NCBI GenBank assembly: GCA_002007465.1
Contig: LNAC01000032.1
Coordinates: forward strand, 5,982,889-6,046,888
Direction: 5' to 3'
From: Ailurus styani
Lineage: Eukaryota > Chordata > Mammalia > Carnivora > Ailuridae
Length of the DNA stretch: 64,000 nt
The position numbers and the translations under genes were made by a program. Positions 22,788-33,482 of this stretch are shown here, piece after piece; position 1 is the stretch's first letter; each line of letters starts with the position of its first letter. Under the pieces are notes generated by a model. The model saw only the letters and a program-made list of their open reading frames with translations. It had not been told where the DNA came from and did not search any database.

Positions 22788-22862
22788 AAAAGATTTATTT
22801 GAGTATAGTTGACACACAATGTTACATTAGTTTCAGGTGAGCAGATGGAACTTCACAAACCA
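22788..22862 (-). mobile_element. Old L1 3'-end fragment, antisense
   Basis: GAGTATAGTTGACACACAAT, GTTACATTAGTTTCAGGTGA is the reverse complement of the L1 end 'TGTACACCTGAAACTAATATAACATTGTATGTCAACTATAC'. Confidence 0.78.
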
Positions 22863-23312
22863 TCACATTTCCATTTTTGTTGGTGCAAGAAGTTTAAACT
22901 TAAATTATTAGAGAAACTATTTCCCCAAGTTTAATGATTTTATGATTTTTTTAGATTTATTCAATTCTATTACGTACATTTTTATTTTAAGGAACTTCAA
23001 AGTTCATATTCTGGAAGTAGGCAGTGTATAAATTTTAAATAAGTTATCATGAGCTAGAATGAGGTCAGCTGAAGCCTCATATTCTTTCTTTCTTTGAAAT
23101 CTGTAGGGCTCAGAAAAATACTAGCTACCTTCACTGGAAAATAAATATTCTAAAAATCTTCTACTCTTTTTTGAGCCAATGCTTACTTATTTTCCAGACT
23201 TCATAATTGTGTTTATTCAGATAACCCACACAGCTTTGTAAATGCAAATGTTAGTTATAATGGTGAGAAGGGTAAGATATGTTAACTTCAGATTAGTTTC
23301 TGATTTCAGTTT
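22863..23312. other. AT-rich DNA, nothing recognised
   Basis: No gene or repeat. Confidence 0.5.
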
Positions 23313-23327
23313 AAAGAACAGTTTGGG

Positions 23328-23529
23328 GAAGGACACAAACCATAAGAGACTCCTAATCTCACAAAACAAACTGAGGGTTACTGGGGGGTGGGAGGGTAGG
23401 GATAGGGTGGATGGGTTATGGACATTGGGGAGGGTTTGTGCTTTGGTGAGTGCTGTGAAAGATGTAAGCCTGATGATTCACAGACCTGTACCCCTTGGGC
23501 AAAGAATAAAAATAAAATTAAAAAAAAAA
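23328..23529 (+). mobile_element. Young LINE-1 3' end with 15-nt TSD
   Basis: About 200 bp of L1 3' UTR and A-tail, 5' truncated. TSD AAAGAACAGTTTGGG is perfect at 23313-23327 and 23530-23544. Nearly identical to the sense half of the L1 at 17.7-18.0 kb. A 138-codon frame through it is 3' UTR, not a gene. Confidence 0.95.
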
Positions 23530-23599
23530 AAAGAACAGTTTGGGAAAATAGACCCCTGCCACTTGGAGACACCCTATTCACATACTTATTCTGCACACA

Positions 23600-23690
23600 T
23601 ACAAAAATATGTGTATATATATATATACACACTTATAAAAATATGTATAATCTTATAAATATATATAATCTTATAAAAACATGTATGTAC
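23600..23690. repeat. AT-rich microsatellite
   Basis: (TA)n followed by diverged ATATAATCTTATAAA units, three of which are in tandem. Confidence 0.82.
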
Positions 23691-24355
23691 AACCTTTATG
23701 TGTTTTCACTATATGAACAGCTCTATGAGATATATAGAAGTTATAAAAATTATAAGGATGCTTTAAGTACCCTGAAAAGAACTCGCCATTCACATACTTG
23801 ACTAATCACAACTATATAGTGTGAAAGAATAAGAGGAATATTTAAAAATGACCTAAGAGCAAGAGGTTTGGGAAATAATGTATTCTGAGGAAAACAAGTA
23901 TTAAGAAGTTTTCATAGAGGTCATCATTTGCACTAAGCCTTCAAGTATGAGGTAAAGAAGAAAAGGTACAATTAGTAGAATGAGTGAAAATGTGCAGCCC
24001 TCAGACTCTATCGTTGGATAATTTTATATATGATTGATGTAGGTGGCCCAAAGAAGCTGAAGCATCAAGCTTCTGAACGTACTGGGACAAAACATTTCCT
24101 GACATATAAATATCAGTTGTCTTTTCTCAAGTTGCTGTCATCAAAATTAATTAGCTTCAACTTCTTTCAGACCTTGAACCACCTTTTACACAGTTTAAAA
24201 TTCTACAAGTTGTGTAGGATTGGCCTAGGTTGGGTCATGTGCCTACCGTTTTGCCAGGGGAAAGATATGAGTTCCTAATGAAAAATCCTGTTGAGATTAC
24301 ATCCAAAGGCAAATGGAAAGATTTATGAAGAAAACTGGAGGTGCTGTATTTATAT
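23691..24355. other. Unique DNA, no gene seen
   Basis: No confident repeat or coding signal. An 82-codon frame is present without similarity. Confidence 0.5.
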
Positions 24356-24363
24356 CATAAGCA

Positions 24364-24566
24364 GTGTGCCTGGGTGGCTCAATCATTGTCTGCCTTTGGC
24401 TCAGGTCATGATCCCAGGGTCTTGGGATCAAGCCCTCATCAGCCTCCCTGCTCAGCGGGAAGCCTGCTTTTCCCGCCTCCCACTCCCTCTGCTTGTGTTC
24501 CCTCTCTCACTGGGTCTCTCCCTGTCAAACAAATAAATAAATAAATAAATAAAATCTTTTAAAAAA
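24364..24566 (+). mobile_element. CAN-SINE with extended AAATA tail
   Basis: Older subfamily (GCTTGTGTTCCCTCTCTCAC, AGCGGGAAGCCTGCTT). The AAATA run has six or so units. Confidence 0.94.
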
Positions 24567-25140
24567 ATCATGAACAATTAACGTAAGAGACAAAAGCATC
24601 CAATCCCCTATAAAGAGAAGGCAAGTTAGTGTAAATGTTCTCTTGTCCTATATCCTCTTGTCCCATATCTCAGGAATGTGAAAGAATGCTGAGATAAGTA
24701 AGGTGAATTTTTCATCTTTATCGTCTGTAATTCCCCACCCTGAGACATACTAGTAGAAAGTGTGTTAACTTCTGCAATGGGAGAATCAGGAAGGGTTAGA
24801 GCTACAGAAGTGCCCCACAACCATCGAGATCTCAATGGTTCTTCTCTTCCTTTGGTTCCTTGATGCAAGCCTGGTGGGAAAGAAAGACATGATCCAGAGT
24901 ATGTATATAGATAACTGCTGAACATTGGCTGCACTCTAATTTTCTTGTTGGGATTAGTTTTCCATCAATGCTCCAGGGAAATGTGTGATATCAAACTAAT
25001 GATTTTGCCAAGTTCTTCATTTCTCTCTTCCCTCTTACTGCCTTGAAAGAAATTTCTTCCCCTAGATAGTTTTACCATCTCCTGATGCATAATACAATGT
25101 TTTACCATTTAGTGTGTTGGATTTGAAATGATCCTATAAA
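24567..25140. other. Unique DNA, no gene seen
   Basis: Repeat-free by eye; a 102-codon minus-strand frame (24626-24934) matches nothing I know. Confidence 0.5.
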
Positions 25141-25151
25141 AAAGACCTACA

Positions 25152-25339
25152 GGGATGCCTGGGTGGCTCAGTCATTAAGGGATACCTTTGGCTCAGGTCA
25201 TGATCCCGGGGCCCTGGGATCCAGCCCTATACCGGGCTGTCTGCTCAGCCGGAAGCCTGCTTCTCCTTCTCCCACTCCCCCTGCTTGTGTTCCCTCTCTC
25301 TGTGTTGGATAAATAAATAAAATCTTAAAAAAAAAAAAA
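25152..25339 (+). mobile_element. CAN-SINE with near-perfect TSD
   Basis: Older (bear/seal-like) subfamily with CCGGAAGCCTGCTTCTCC. Flanks AAAGACCTACA (left) and AAGGACCTACA (right) are the target duplication with one change. Confidence 0.95.
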
Positions 25340-25374
25340 GGACCTACAATGCAGCACTACATTTGTACATGTCT

Positions 25375-25490
25375 TTTATTCTAATGCAGGTTCATGATCC
25401 TAGAGCACAGTGTCTATATCATATTTCTGCTTATAGCCCCAGGGCCTATAGACAGTAGCCACTTAAACATTTTGAACAAATGAATGGATA
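25375..25490 (+). mobile_element. L2 3' terminus
   Basis: AGAGCACAGTGTCTATATCA, TATAGCCCCAGGGCCTATAG and TTTTGAACAAATGAATGG correspond to the L2 terminus ending 'TTTGTTGAATGAATGAA'. Confidence 0.65.
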
Positions 25491-25705
25491 TTATTAGAGC
25501 TCAGTAGTGGGTATTACTAGAGTTTTCTTCAGTATTCTTCCTTTGTCAAACAATGTCAAGTGAGAAGATAAAACTATCAAAAAGCAGTGCTATGCTGCAT
25601 AGAAGGTGACAAGAGACCTTATGTGTATGATAAACTTAAATGTAATATCATTATTTTAAAAAACTTGAAAAGCTCAAATCTCCTTTTCTTTTCTTCTGAT
25701 TCTTT

Positions 25706-25785
25706 TTAAGTAATTAATTAGTTTAATTGAAGTATAATCTACATATAATGTTATATCAGTTTCAGGCATACAACATATTGCTGAA
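25706..25785 (-). mobile_element. Old L1 3'-end fragment, antisense
   Basis: TTAATTGAAGTATAATCTAC, ATATAATGTTATATCAGTTTC and AGGCATACAACATATT are the antisense L1 terminus, as at 22.8 kb. Confidence 0.75.
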
Positions 25786-26261
25786 AGAGCTCTGATCTTA
25801 ATAATGGGATAAATTGTAGGAGAAACTCATCCACATAGCTTGCAATGATCAGATTTTCTTGTTATGTTAAGGCAAAGTTGTTCAGGCAGGAAGAGAAAAC
25901 AGAGGAGAAAGTGATGGGTATTATTAATTTATTCAGAGTAGGAAATTAAAGGGTATAGCAATCTTCACAGAAAGGGCATTTTCTTTATTTCTGGAGTCAG
26001 TATCTCCAGATATTTTAATCTATCATCTGCTAGTTTCCCTTAAATGTGCATTCTACTGCCCACACTGTTGCTGTAGAACATTCCAAGGTGACAGAGCATG
26101 TCCATAGGTGTTCCCACCATTTATTTTAAAGAAATCCTTTAAAAAGGAGTTGATCCAAATAGTATACAACGTTGCTTATTAACAAAGTAGAAATTGATGA
26201 ATTTGAACTTCCTAGGCCCATTATGTTTTCCCTGTCTTCATAATAACATAAAGATATATTT
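25786..26261. other. Unique DNA, no gene seen
   Basis: No repeat or coding signal recognised. Confidence 0.5.
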
Positions 26262-26445
26262 AAAAAGTCATTAGGATAGCAGTTATTGAAAATGTATTGA
26301 TTTCTGATACTGGATATTCGAGGGATTATGGTGATAAAGATAAAGTTACTGTCTTCAAGATGCTCATGATATAGAAAGTTAAGCTCATAAACAACTATAA
26401 TATAAGGCACTGGACGATACAAAGAGGCCAAATACGGAATTAATA
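26262..26445 (-). mobile_element. L2 3'-end fragment, antisense
   Basis: TGATACTGGATATTCGAGGG, AAAGTTACTGTCTTCAAGAT and ATAAGGCACTGGACGATAC trace the antisense L2 order. A 113-codon minus-strand frame overlaps it by chance. Confidence 0.52.
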
Positions 26446-27955
26446 AGCCACATTGTTCCAAAAACATCAGTGTTAAAGTTCAATTCACTTAAAAGTTTCG
26501 TATCAGATTCATCATACACTCAATAGTAAAAGGTCTTCCAGTGGACATTCAGGGGTTTGACGGCTTGGCATCCATTTCCACTATTTATGGTGACAGCACT
26601 GTGGTTTGCCATTTGGAGTCTGCCTTAACTCACTCTTAGTCCATGTGCCTCTCATAGGGCTGGGCCATGTATTATGGAATGATTGGAGCAAGGAGACTCA
26701 TGTAACAAACCAGAGTCCATGAGATCCAGTTCCACATATTTTGTGTGAAATATTGGGAATGGAAAACATTCTCACTAAAAGCACAAACAGGATGATGACA
26801 TAAAACCGGAACTCCTGGAAATCGCCACTTAGATCCTTGGAACGTTTACCACAAGGAAAGAAACGGAATTGACAAATGGAGAGAAGGTAGGTCCTAATTA
26901 CATCATCTGAGCTGCTGGTTTTAGTCATCCTTGTCTCCTCCAATTAAGTCATCTAATTATACTCTCTTTTGCTTTAGCCATTTTGAGTCCGGTTCCTGTC
27001 ACTTACAACCAACAGAGCCCTGGTGAAGACAAGGGTAAGGGTAAATTGAGCCAGACAGGAAGAAATATCTTATAAGGCAGAGAAAAAGAAAGAGAGAAAA
27101 GTGAAGAGAAGCTACTTGCCCTATCCCTGGCCCCTTACCAACACAGAATTTGAATTTGGAAACTATATTTTGGCCAAAATACTTGGTGACCTTCATGAGA
27201 CTATTTCCTAGTCCGTTGGCTCAGAATGCTGTCCAAGTAACTATGTTCAATATTCATGAGCATGTAATACTTGGATTGTAACATGATTGAGTAATTATAG
27301 CTTCAATCTATATGACATTTCTAATGCTATCACTGATGTTTAGGTTACTGTGGGCCAACCTCTTGAATTTTCATTCCTTGACTTTTTAAATCCGTAATAT
27401 TGGAAACAGCAGGACCAACCAAAGGCACACTAGTGCCAGGAAGTCATACATTTTGCCTGTTTTTCAATAATTCTTTCATGAATGTCCATTTTCAGAAAAT
27501 TTTTCTTTCATATGGTTCAAAAATTCACATGAGTAAAATTTATGCTCTGTTGACAAAGACAATTTTTAAATAGAGATTAAGAGTAATGATTAAATTCTCT
27601 TTGTGTGATTTCTAAGAAAGATGAGTCTTGTTATAAATTTTAATTAAGCCCTATGGCCTGCTGTGAAGTGAGATGCAGACTTCCTATTGCAGTCATTTAC
27701 TAATCCACCTACACTAAAACTAGCTGAACTATTATGTGTTCTACTACTTTTAAAATATGTTTTCCTTTCAATATTTATTTCAGAATTTGCTAGAATATTT
27801 GAAAAACATCTATAAATTCTTAAATAAACATTTGAAAAAGAGATTTGTTTTAAATTTATCTTATACATGACAAAATTTCTTGAAGCTTGAAAGACATAAT
27901 TTTTTTCAAAATACCATTTCTGAAGTAAAAGTATTTTGAATCTTTGTCTTATAAG
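26446..27955. other. 1.5 kb of unique DNA
   Basis: No gene or confident repeat. The part 27205-27360 is repeat-free with ATTCATGAGCATG (octamer-like) and may repay a conservation check. Confidence 0.5.
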
Positions 27956-27957
27956 TA

Positions 27958-28205
27958 ATGCTATTTATTGTGATACTTCTTACTGAAAGCCTACTACATG
28001 CCATCACTGACCTAGGTGCTGGATATACAACAGTGGACCACTCCCACAGGGTCTCTGTCCTCTTGTGAAGGAGAGAGAATAAACAAGCAATCAGATAAAC
28101 ACACAAGATAATTTCAGTGCTATGAGGAAATGAAACAGGGTGTTCTGACTGAAAATCAAGTGAATGTGCCTTCTGAGGAGGGAACATTTGATCTGAGAAA
28201 TGGAT
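27958..28205 (-). mobile_element. L2 3' region, antisense
   Basis: GAAAGCCTACTACATGCCAT, CTAGGTGCTGGATATACAACA, ATAAACAAGCAATCAGATAAA and GAACATTTGATCTGAGAAAT are clear antisense L2 blocks in order. Confidence 0.75.
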
Positions 28206-28216
28206 TTGTGTTATGC

Positions 28217-28572
28217 AGGTTATGGACTGAATTATATCTCCCAAAATTCAAATATTGATGTCTTAACCCTCTTACCTCAGAATGTGACTATATTTGGAGA
28301 TAGAGTCTTTAAAGAGGTAATTAAGTTAAAATGAGGCTGGTAGAGTAGGACCTACTCCAACATGATTGCAGTCCTTATATAGGAGGGGATTAAGATACAG
28401 ACATACACAAAGGGAAAACTGGGGAGACCCAGAGAGAAGACGACCATCTACAAGCCAAGGAGAGAGGCCTCAGAAGAAACAACCCAGCTGCCACCTTGAT
28501 GTCAGACATTTCTATTGTTTAAGTCACCTGGTCTGCGGTATTTTGTTACCAAACCCATTGCAAACCAATACA
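28217..28572 (+). mobile_element. MLT1-type LTR (ERVL-MaLR), solo
   Basis: From TTATGGACTGAATTATATC, through CCTCAGAATGTGACTATATT, GGAGATAGAGTCTTTAAAGAG, CATCTACAAGCCAAGGAGAG and TTGTTTAAGTCACCTGGTCT to CAAACCAATACA: a nearly full-length LTR of a mammalian apparent LTR-retrotransposon. A small gap lies in the middle (the 'CCTCCAGAACTGTGAG' part is missing). No internal region adjoins it, so it is a solo LTR. Confidence 0.87.
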
Positions 28573-29006
28573 TGCTACTATAGCTTGGGAATATTTTAGG
28601 AGTAAGAATATCTGCCATTACAATCTACAATCCTAAATTTCCGCCTACCCTCAATTTCCAATCATAATCAAGTGCAGGAAAAATAGAAATACATAGTTAT
28701 TCACATTCATTGGCTCCAATAGCCTCAGGCTTCAAATCCTTTAGTGTAGTAAGTAACAAAGGTAACAAATAGGATTGTATCTCTTTTGTCATAACCACCC
28801 TCTGGTGGAGATACTAATGAATGAAGGGGTGCATAACAACCAGAAAGCATGTAGTAAAAGAAAACAGGAAAGTCAAGATATATTTCCTAAACTTTTGGAG
28901 AAAATTTACAAAAACACCAAATTACAATGCAATATGAATTACTGATATTAAACTTTATCTTCACATCCTGTTTGAAGTATTAGGAGCAACAGAGGTATGT
29001 GTTGTT
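28573..29006. other. Unique DNA
   Basis: No gene. CCACCCTCTGGTGG at 28795-28808 is a weak antisense CTCF-like match. Confidence 0.5.
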
Positions 29007-29022
29007 GACATGGGGAGAATTT

Positions 29023-29215
29023 ATAAGATTTTATTTATTTATTTGACACAGAGAGAGATTACAAGTAGGCAGAGAGGCAGGCAGAGAGACAGGGAGAGGA
29101 GGAAGCAGGCTCCCTGCTGAGCAGAGAGCCCGATGTGGGCCTCGATCCCAGGACGCTGAGATCATGACCTGAGCCGAAAGCAGAGGCTTTAACCCACTGA
29201 GCCACCCAGGCGCCC
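29023..29215 (-). mobile_element. Young CAN-SINE, antisense, 16-nt TSD
   Basis: Complete, low divergence, GGCTTTAACCCACTGAGCC head. TSD GACATGGGGAGAATTT is perfect at 29007-29022 and 29216-29231. Confidence 0.97.
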
Positions 29216-29407
29216 GACATGGGGAGAATTTCAAGGAAAATAAGTATGATGAGAAATAAACCTCTCCCTTTATGCATTCCTATATATGTATATAGTTGTA
29301 CTGGAGAAGATAAGATGCACTTTCCATTTTTCTTGTAACATAACCATGTATGTAGAAGTTTTAATCAGTCAGAACTTCCTAAATTGATTTAATTTAAGCA
29401 AATCACA

Positions 29408-29590
29408 TGCGCCTGGGTGGCTCAGTGGGTTAAGCATCGGACCCTTGACTTTGACTCAGGTCATGATCTCAGGGTCCTGAGATCAAGCCTCCTCTAGGGC
29501 TCAGGGTTCAGCATGGAGTCTGCTTGGGATCCTCTCCCTCTGCCCCTCTCCCCCTTGCACTCTCTCTCTCTCTCTAAAATAAATAAATAA
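29408..29590 (+). mobile_element. Older CAN-SINE
   Basis: GCGCCTGGGTGGCTCAGTGGG, GGACCCTTGACTTTGACTC (tRNA-Lys-like anticodon arm with CTTGA) and TGGAGTCTGCTTGGGATCC mark the older caniform subfamily. No clear TSD. Confidence 0.93.
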
Positions 29591-30885
29591 TTATATTACA
29601 ATAAGTTTGTAAGCACATCTTGAAAAATGAATGAACTAATGAATAAAATAAAATAAGAGGGTCAAGTAAAAGAGTATTAATACAGAGTGATGCTGAATAG
29701 AAGTTTAGAAACTAGAATTTTTCCAATTTAAGTATTTGAATAAAAAGTCTTTTGAAGAGTTTTATTATGACATAGACATTAAAAGCAAAAACGATCTAAC
29801 TTTTTAGATTGGTATGTTTAGAAATTCGGCAAAAATACAAAAATTAAAATCTGATTTGAATGTGTGAGATTGCCCTTTTATTTCTTTTTGTACATTACTT
29901 TCTGGATTGTTATTTGAAGATCCTCATTTCTTTAAATAATAGCACGGGAAAAAAGAAACATGAAGCATAAAAAAGAAGCATAAAAATTTCATTTGCAAAG
30001 TATTTCTGAATATCACCCCCTTCAACCATCCATCATATGTTAAGCTTATAACGTCTCTGATTAAGTCTTTAACCTCAAGTATGGATGATATTTAATATGT
30101 ATGCTCAAATAGCAAGTATGAAAGGAATTGAAGTCATTATTCTATAAGGTTTTCTGACCCAGTCATATGCTAAGATAACTAATTATTGATTGTTCAAACA
30201 ATCGTTGGTCATGGCTCATGATATAGAGGATTTTCTTTAAAGATGCAGAGGATACACTATCTATCTAATCTCCATGTGATGGTAATCCAGATGGCAAAGA
30301 ATGGTAAACCTGAAGTAGGATCACTTCACTAATAAAGAACCTATAGATGATATTTTAATCACAGTTCTCTCATTTTACAAATGAAAGAACTGCACATTTC
30401 TGTAAATGAGGACACATGACATATAAGAAGTCAAATGGAGTCATTTAATGTAATTGTCCCAGAGTCATATAGGAAGCCAAAGTAGTGAAAGATTAGAAAT
30501 TAAAATTTCAAAAGTAAATAAATGCTAGGGCCACTTACCACACCATGCCAACATGGATGCGGGTAGATTTTGAGCTTTATTTTGCTTACAGACAAAAGAC
30601 AAAATTTTCCTTATGAAAAATATAATATTACTGAAGTATACAATCATTTGTGAAGATGAGCAAAGAGCAAATTTAATGCATCTACTCAAGTGGTAAAGAA
30701 AGTCCACATAATTGAAAGATCATCATGAAAACAATTTAGTTGCAAAAGGTTCACATGCTCCATATTTAAGTCCCCTGAATGCCAAATCCCGACTACTTTA
30801 GATAAGAAAGAGAACAGACAAAAGGGAGAGAAATCGATAGAGTTGGGGACATTGATCATTTTTAATAATCAAATTTCACCAAAAT
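29591..30885. other. 1.3 kb of unique AT-rich DNA
   Basis: No gene. Includes GATAACTAATTATTGATTG at about 30174, with a short inverted repeat (GATTGT..ACAATC) beside it; a regulatory role is speculative. Confidence 0.5.
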
Positions 30886-30895
30886 AAGTCCTCTT

Positions 30896-31092
30896 TTCCT
30901 ATTATTATTATTATTTTTTTATTCTTGGGAGAGAGAGTGAGAGAGAACAAAAGCAGGGTGAAGGGCAGAGGGAGAAGCAGACTCCCCGCTGAGCAGGGAG
31001 CCCAATGTGGGACTTGATCCCTGGACTCCAGGATCATGACCTGAGCCAAAGGCAGACGTGCAACCAACCGAGCCACCCAGGTGGTCCAGAAC
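30896..31092 (-). mobile_element. CAN-SINE, antisense, 10-nt TSD
   Basis: (ATT)n tail remnant, GA-rich middle, CCAACCGAGCCACCCAGG head. TSD AAGTCCTCTT at 30886-30895 and 31093-31102. Confidence 0.95.
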
Positions 31093-31102
31093 AAGTCCTC
31101 TT

Positions 31103-31697
31103 AACAGAGTTTTCTTCTACAAACACTTTATACTAAAATTGTTTGTTTCCATTTAACCCAAATGTATTTCTATTTGACAAATATATTCAAAATGGCAAAA
31201 GATATTATTTAAAAAAAAAGCAGGAATGGCAGCATAACTTGTAAATGTAACCCACCCCTGCTTGGTTTCACTCCATTCTCTTGCTATAGCACTTGGCTCT
31301 GGAAGAATTGGTTTTCAACTGTTAAATGTCCTAATGATGAGGTCCTGAGTTTCTGCAGATCCATTGATTCTCTACGCTAGACTGCATTCTTTTTGACTAA
31401 TTTTCTGCTAAATATAATAGTGTACTGACTGTCCGCAGCTAGCAATCAGACAGGTGCCGCACACCCAGCAGGCCTTTGACAAGGCACAAATCCAAGAAGG
31501 CACTTCGTGCTTGCCTTCCTTATGGCCTGTTGGCCCACAGGATACTGAAGACATATTCTGCTAGACCAGAAATTCTTTCACCAAAATTATTTAAATCCTA
31601 TACACTCTAATCTTCCAAGTTTTAGAAAGCCTTTATATAAATATAGCAGATCTGACCGTATATTTAAAATATAAATATGTTAAAAGCTCCAATGTAT
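31103..31697. other. Unique DNA, no gene seen
   Basis: No repeat recognised; the part at 31425-31560 is less AT-rich than average. Confidence 0.5.
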
Positions 31698-31771
31698 TTC
31701 ATATTGTGAGTGTGACAGGTATTGTTCCAAGTGTGTAACGTATTTAACTCATTCACAAGCTATATGTATGG
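31698..31771 (+). mobile_element. MIR, left half of an interrupted copy
   Basis: GTGACAGGTATTGTTCCAAG and AACGTATTTAACTCATTC match the MIR 5' part 'GTGCCAGGCACTGTTCTAAG..GTATTAACTCATT'. The copy stops where the antisense MIR begins and resumes at about 32028. Confidence 0.65.
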
Positions 31772-32005
31772 TAATCAAGAGTCTGGTTTCTGAAGCCAAA
31801 ATACCTGATTCAATGGCAGACACATGACAATGTGTCTGCCACTTGCTACCAATATAGCCTTGCGTAAATTATCTCATTTACTAAATGGTCTTAATAATAG
31901 TAGTATTTTCTGTTTATTGTTATTATGAAGATTAAATGAGTTAATCCCCTTAAAGAACTTTGTAGATTGTAGTAAGTGCTATATGAGTACTTAAATGGAA
32001 TTACA
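31772..32005 (-). mobile_element. MIR, antisense, nested in another MIR
   Basis: AATCAAGAGTCTGGTTTCTG, GTGTCTGCCACTTGCTACC, CATTTACTAAATGGTCTTAA, GATTAAATGAGTTAATCCCC and TAGTAAGTGCTATATGAGT span most of the antisense MIR consensus. Confidence 0.8.
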
Positions 32006-32027
32006 ATTTTGAGTAAGTTTAAGTTCT

Positions 32028-32135
32028 GTTATTTTATCCATTTTATAGATGAAGAAACAGGTAAATATAGTCAATTAGCTCGACCATTGCTACGTAGCTC
32101 GTAAGTCGTAGAACCACACTTCCCTAAATGTGACT
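32028..32135 (+). mobile_element. MIR, right half of the interrupted copy
   Basis: ATTTTATCCATTTTATAGAT, GAAGAAACAGG and GTAGCTCGTAAGTCGTAGAA match 'CCCCATTTTACAGATGAGGAAACTGAGG..ACACAGCTAGTAAGTGGCAGA', continuing the left half. Confidence 0.7.
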
Positions 32136-32199
32136 GCTGTTTCGTGTGTACAGGTGTATGTGTGTGTGTCTTTGATCAGAAGTGGGTAGAGTAAAATAA

Positions 32200-33482
32200 A
32201 TAATATTTTTAAATAGCTAAGAATTTTTCAAATGTTTTGAAAAATATCAAATTAGACACATAGTTAGCTAAATATCAACTGGACAGAAAATTAAACACAA
32301 ATTGAAACAAATCATAGACAAATTACTGAAAGTCAAAGCTAGAGGAAACATATTAAAAGAATATGAAGAAAAACGATACACATATATAGGAGAACAATGA
32401 TAAGAATAAATACTGACTTCTAATCAGACAACTGAGATGAAATAAAAATAAAAAGATAGTTATAAACTGTTAAAAGAAAAATGTTAATAGAAAATTTTAT
32501 ATTCAGTTAAACTATCTTTCACATCGGTAGACAGAATATATACATTTTCAGATTAACAAAAATTTAAAATATTTGGAGACACTTTAACAAAATAGGTGCA
32601 AACTTCTACATAGAAAAGCAGAGACATTTTTAAGGGAAATTAAACTTAAATCCTAAATAAAGAGAGATGCACTATGGTTATGGATTGGAGGACAATATTG
32701 TAAAGTTGTCCATTTTCCAAAATTAAACTATTGATACAAAGAAATCTCAGTCAAAATTCCAACAGGTTTTTTTGTGTAGAAATTGATGAGCTGATTCTCA
32801 AATAGAAATGGAAATGCCTGGAATACCTATAAAAGTCTTGAAAAAGAACAACAAAAGAGAATATAAACTACCTGATTTCAACACTCACTATAAACCTTCA
32901 ACAATCAGGAACTTGTGGAATTGGCAACAGAAGATATTTAGATGAATGTAACAGAATAGAAAGACCAAAGATAGATTTTCACTTATAAGAGCAACTGATT
33001 TTCTGCAATGGTGCCAAGGCAATAAAAATGGAAGAAGGAAATTCTTTTCACTAAATGAAGCAGAAAAAAACTGGATACCCAAACAGAAAAATATCCAAGA
33101 AAACAAAAAAATAAAATAAAATAAATATATTGTGTGGTGCATATTTACATAAAATGGAATATTAGTTACTAATAAAAAAGAAAAAAACGACAGCAATATG
33201 CAACAGCATAGATAGATTTCAAGGATTATATCCTAAATGGAAGAAATCATTTATAAGAAAATCTCAGAAAGACCTCATTATAAAGACGGGAAACAGTTCA
33301 TTGGTTGCAAGGCGGACATAAGATATTATTAGCAATAAAAGATATATGAGGTTTTTGAGATCATGGAAATGTTCTATATCCAGATGGTGGTAATTTTTAA
33401 ATAATAGTATCATTTGTGAAAAATATAGAATTATATACAAGTAAGGTGAATTTTATTTTATATAAATTGCATTTCAATATAG
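32200..33482 (+). mobile_element. Decayed ancient LINE-1 (L1M) 3' region
   Basis: From about 32680 the order is ORF2 C-terminal and 3' UTR: TTATGGATTGGAGGACAATA, TTTCCAAAATTAAACTATTG, GAAATTGATGAGCTGATTCT, AATGGAATATTAGTTACTAATA and GGTGAATTTTATTTTATATAA. Frames are destroyed. A 102-codon minus-strand frame (32888-33196) is the shadow of this relic. Confidence 0.78.

Noticed and set aside
23242..23658. 138-codon plus-strand frame, with a close relative at 17753-18058
   Set aside because: The shared protein-like part is the L1 3' UTR read in frame in two L1 copies, not a gene family.
28217..28572. MLT1 LTR as part of a proviral insertion with genes
   Set aside because: No internal retroviral region, primer-binding site or second LTR adjoins it. 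The antisense MLT1 at 46.1 kb is too far away and unrelated.
28795..28808. CCACCCTCTGGTGG as an antisense CTCF site
   Set aside because: The reverse complement CCACCAGAGGGTGG breaks the invariant GGC of the core, so only a weak match remains.
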